Shown: positions 61,195-64,000 of the stretch, piece after piece | Layout of the letters: each line of letters begins with the position of its first letter | Position numbering within the stretch: position 1 is the first letter of the stretch | Assembly: GCA_011033025.1 (NCBI GenBank) | Contig: WFMF01000004.1 | Coordinates: 1,302,001-1,366,000 of the forward strand | Length of the DNA: 64,000 nt | Source of the DNA: Beroe forskalii | Lineage: Eukaryota > Ctenophora > Nuda > Beroida > Beroidae | Direction of reading: 5' to 3' | Notes under the pieces: generated by a model | What the model was told of the DNA's origin: nothing | Seen by the model: the letters and a program-made list of their open reading frames with translations, nothing else | Databases searched by the model: none | Position numbers and translations under genes: made by a program

Positions 61195-63244
61195 ATGATG
61201 ATACAACCAATGATGATACAACCAATGATGAGACAACCAATGATGATACAATCGTTTTCTCTTTTGTCACGTTTTTCGAGCTCTCCGTAAAGTGTTTTCT
61301 TTACCTTACCGAAAGACGAGTGAGGGGGGTGGGCAGATTTTTATGTTCTGTCGTGTTCATTACCCTTGGAAGTTGGACTGAAGCTCTCTCTCTCTCTCTT
61401 CCCAACCTTCTTAACAGACAAAACTCCAGGGAGTCACTTTCAAATGTATAAGTATCCAATTAATTATCTCATTTTTACTTCTTTGATTTATAATCAAAGT
61501 AACAATTTAAGTGATTGGTGACAACACCGCGCTCCTTTCTGCTTCATTCTTACTCTGTACTTTTGCATGCTTTTCTCGTTTTTCTCCAACTGTTTTTCTT
61601 TTTTACTTCACATTCTTTCTTGATTTTATCATTTATTTTTGCTTTAAAAATGATTTCCATTCTCTTTAACGCCATACTCTTTCATTCAACTAATGTTGTC
61701 CTGCTTTCTATTTTATGTTATTCTGATCCTTTCATGGGATCAACTAGAGTTTTTGACTCTGCTGGTTCTGCTTTCACTCAGACCTGTCTTATCCGCATTT
61801 CATAAATGCATGCGATATCTTTACATTTTCCCCTTTTCTACTGTATTTTCAACTTCTTTCTCGAGTGCTCCCCCCCCCCTCGTCCTTTTTTCCTGGCATG
61901 ATCTCCCGGAAACAATCTTTTGATCTGATTATTTTCTTTTCCTCTTCTCTTCAAAGACTTTTTGGACTGCCCCGTGCCAAGCCACACGTGAGCCGAATTG
62001 TCGACTCACTCCCCAGCCAAGTAGGTAAATCATGTTACTGGTTGACTCCCCTTTCTACCGGCATGACTTTTGTCTCCTTCCTCATTAAATTCTAATCATA
62101 GAAGACTTCCACTCCTTCAGAGCTTCCTGATCTTCTGGGTTTTATGTCTGCTTGATTAACTCATTCATTACTATGATCATACACTTGTCTGACTTTTTAT
62201 CTTCAACGACTGTTCTGATTGAATTCACTTAACTACATGAATACTTGAACTAATAAGTTGAAAAGGAGTAATTCTTGTTTCATTAAATTCGTTTTTCTTT
62301 CAATAAAATTCCGCCTATTATTTAATGAGGTTTCGGAGATACAGTGAAAGATTTCATTTGCGCCATGACATCACGCTGTCCCACGTACTTCGTAACTTCG
62401 TTGCCTTTCTTTTAGCGTTACAACTTTCTTTTTATTTATGTATTTATGACTTTATTTATGTATTTATGTATTTATATTGCCTTTCATTACGTCAACCATT
62501 TGCGTTAACTGGATCTGCATTTCTTCTTCCTCTAGTTAGGTAAAGTAGATAATTAGGTCGACTAGTTAAGTTAACTATTTACTAATTAGGATTAAGGATG
62601 GCTGAATCCTTTTTTTTCTAAATTAGATTATCTGTTGAGGTTAATTAGGCTGAATCTTTTTTTTTTCTAAATTAGATAAACTGTTTAGGTTAATTAGGTA
62701 AATTAGGTTTACTATTTACTATTACTATTTAGGTAAACTAATGAAGTTATGTATTTTTCTTATTGGTTCCATTCTAACTCTTTCTGTTCATCTTTTCATC
62801 TTATCTTTTCTTATTGAGGTTGACTAATTAGGTTAACTAATTAGATTAACTAAATGAGTTTTGGTTTATTACGTTATGATTGTCTTTTTTCTAACTTCTG
62901 AGCTTCTGATACTGTACTTTTTATTTCTTTTTTGAATGCCTTTTCGTTTTGCTTCGGAAGTGCTTTCATACAGCGTGAAGTCATGGTTTTCCTTTGCAGT
63001 TGCTCTTCATTTCGTTGATTTAGACACCTATTCCCTCATCGCAAGGAAATTCTTCTCCAACACTAAACCACAGGTTAGTGTTGGAATTGGTTCACACTCT
63101 ATCATTAAACAATGGATGAAAGTGTTTTGTGTATCGAGCTTGGTTTGATGACATTGAGTGTGTCCCATAACCAAGGACAGTGCCCAAACGTCCGGATCTA
63201 ACCCTGGACCTACCTGGCGAGTACCTCGATATACAAAAAAAAAA
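61195..63244 (+). mobile_element. Internally deleted LINE derivative (no ORF)
   Basis: The 3' end (about 62940-63244) matches the tail of the 9.9 kb LINE: GTGTGTCCCATAACCAAGGA, then CTCGATATACA and poly-A. The 5' half (about 61290-62010) matches that LINE's 5' region (CGAAAGACG beside poly-G, CTCTCTCTC then CTTAACAGACAA, CCACACGTGAG). The endonuclease-RT-RNase H region is absent. ATGACAACCA at 61185-61194 and 63245-63254 looks like the target-site duplication. The 5' end carries four 15-bp repeats (CAACCAATGATGATA, 61189-61250). It is a non-autonomous relative probably moved by the full-length element's proteins. Confidence 0.8.
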
Positions 63245-63254
63245 ATGACAACCA

Positions 63255-64000
63255 GTGTATGACAACATGTTGCTCCCAAAATTCATAATTAAATTTTGAG
63301 CATATCGTGTCTAAATTCGAAATTGGAATGCTGCACCCTCCATCTGGGGCAAAACATATGCCCCGATATCCCCGCCATGTGTGGGCCGTGGGGGATGGAC
63401 TTTGTAAAATTTACTGCCAAAAATCAAAAGCAGGACTGGAGTCTTGAGACATCAGGCAGCAGTATCTATCAGAGCTAAGTTACATCATGATTCATGGTTG
63501 AGTGATCGCGCTACGATGCAGTCGATAATGACGTCATTATCATGGATTAAAATGGTCAATTGATGCCCTTTACCCGCCTATATATTGGTCTTGTAACCAA
63601 TAGTGCAGGCTGCATGGTGCACCTGGTGCCTTATTCGTCTGGCAGTCAACATGCTGTATGTTTACAGTGTATGTAGTCTGGTGTTTCCGTGAAGTGTAGA
63701 GCTCGATCTCTGGGTGATAATATTACCGATATATGTTTATAAGGGTGTTCATATATTATGAGACAACGATGTAATCAAGCTCGTGTTTTAGGGAGTTATA
63801 TATTCTGAACTATATGTTATCGGATTATGATTCGGGCTCCTAGTACCTTTAATGGGTATAATTATCATTAGCTGAGCACCATCCTTCCTGTTCATGCGTG
63901 TTTTTTCAATACTCCACCTCATGATATTGAGCACTCCATTGTTTATATGTGAATAATTTGGCTGGGTACTGGAACTTCGATCTCTAACTTAATATCTAAT
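63255..64000. other. Flank, nothing recognised
   Basis: The line AATGACGTCATTATCATGG then TTAAAATGG near 63526-63556 is shared with about 54137-54165 and in part with 780-810. This suggests a short dispersed repeat centred on the TGACGTCA palindrome. No gene was seen. Confidence 0.4.

Noticed and set aside
1..64000. tRNA, rRNA or other classical RNA genes
   Set aside because: I looked for the conserved tRNA arm words and rRNA blocks and recognised none. A covariance-model scan would be needed to exclude them fully.

Overview
This window is nuclear DNA of an animal, most likely a marine invertebrate; the species cannot be named from the sequence. The evidence is EGF-like exons with phase-consistent GT-AG introns, a non-LTR retrotransposon of the I/Jockey type, a Ty3-like integrase, many short DNA transposons with clean target-site duplications, and very sparse coding. 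There is nothing prokaryotic: no operons, no CRISPR array, no rRNA and no tRNA that I can recognise.

Host genes. (1) Plus strand, 25242-57813: five exons of a secreted or membrane protein with tandem calcium-binding EGF modules. All four internal introns join in phase. The third is about 29 kb, splits an EGF module, and holds most of the mobile DNA in the right half of the window. (2) Minus strand, about 15197 down to 7380: a chain of small exons assembled by hand from splice sites and phases, ending in a stop at 7380-7382. It includes a short coiled-coil-like exon. I do not recognise the protein. One junction (13818 to 11875) is unresolved, and several micro-exons are tentative.

Mobile DNA. 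The best-defined element is a full-length 9.9 kb LINE (33715-43621, minus) with a perfect 14-bp target-site duplication and an intact 1537-residue protein (DLDG-type N-terminal repeats, APE endonuclease, reverse transcriptase, RNase H, CCHC). A second family member (61195-63244, plus) keeps the 5' and 3' ends but has lost the coding region. A Ty3-like integrase ORF (19687-21360, minus) abuts a 27-bp coding-phase minisatellite, which is interrupted by an 885-bp element with an 8-bp duplication. Three hAT-type MITEs have perfect 8-bp duplications (30142-30575, 33252-33600, 48309-48650). A nested stack at 45266-48804 contains one of these MITEs plus a 1.3 kb element with 30-bp perfect inverted repeats. 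A TTAA-flanked element (26782-27312) sits inside a G-rich inverted-repeat element.

Tandem and structured DNA. A highly homogeneous 40-bp minisatellite of about 70 units (50287-53080) is open in all three forward frames. About 345-bp (55384-56760), 144-bp (two loci in opposite orientation) and about 155-bp monomer arrays are also present. The most unusual signal is a dispersed family of branched hairpins (17699-17831, 18322-18460, 29938-30081, 59282-59449, 60153-60262). Their stems differ from locus to locus but stay paired, and every stem tip is a C-G-closed GNA or GNRA loop, often the GCGAAGC mini-hairpin. Within 17455-18472 two inverted-repeat pairs interlock in the order A-B-A'-B'.
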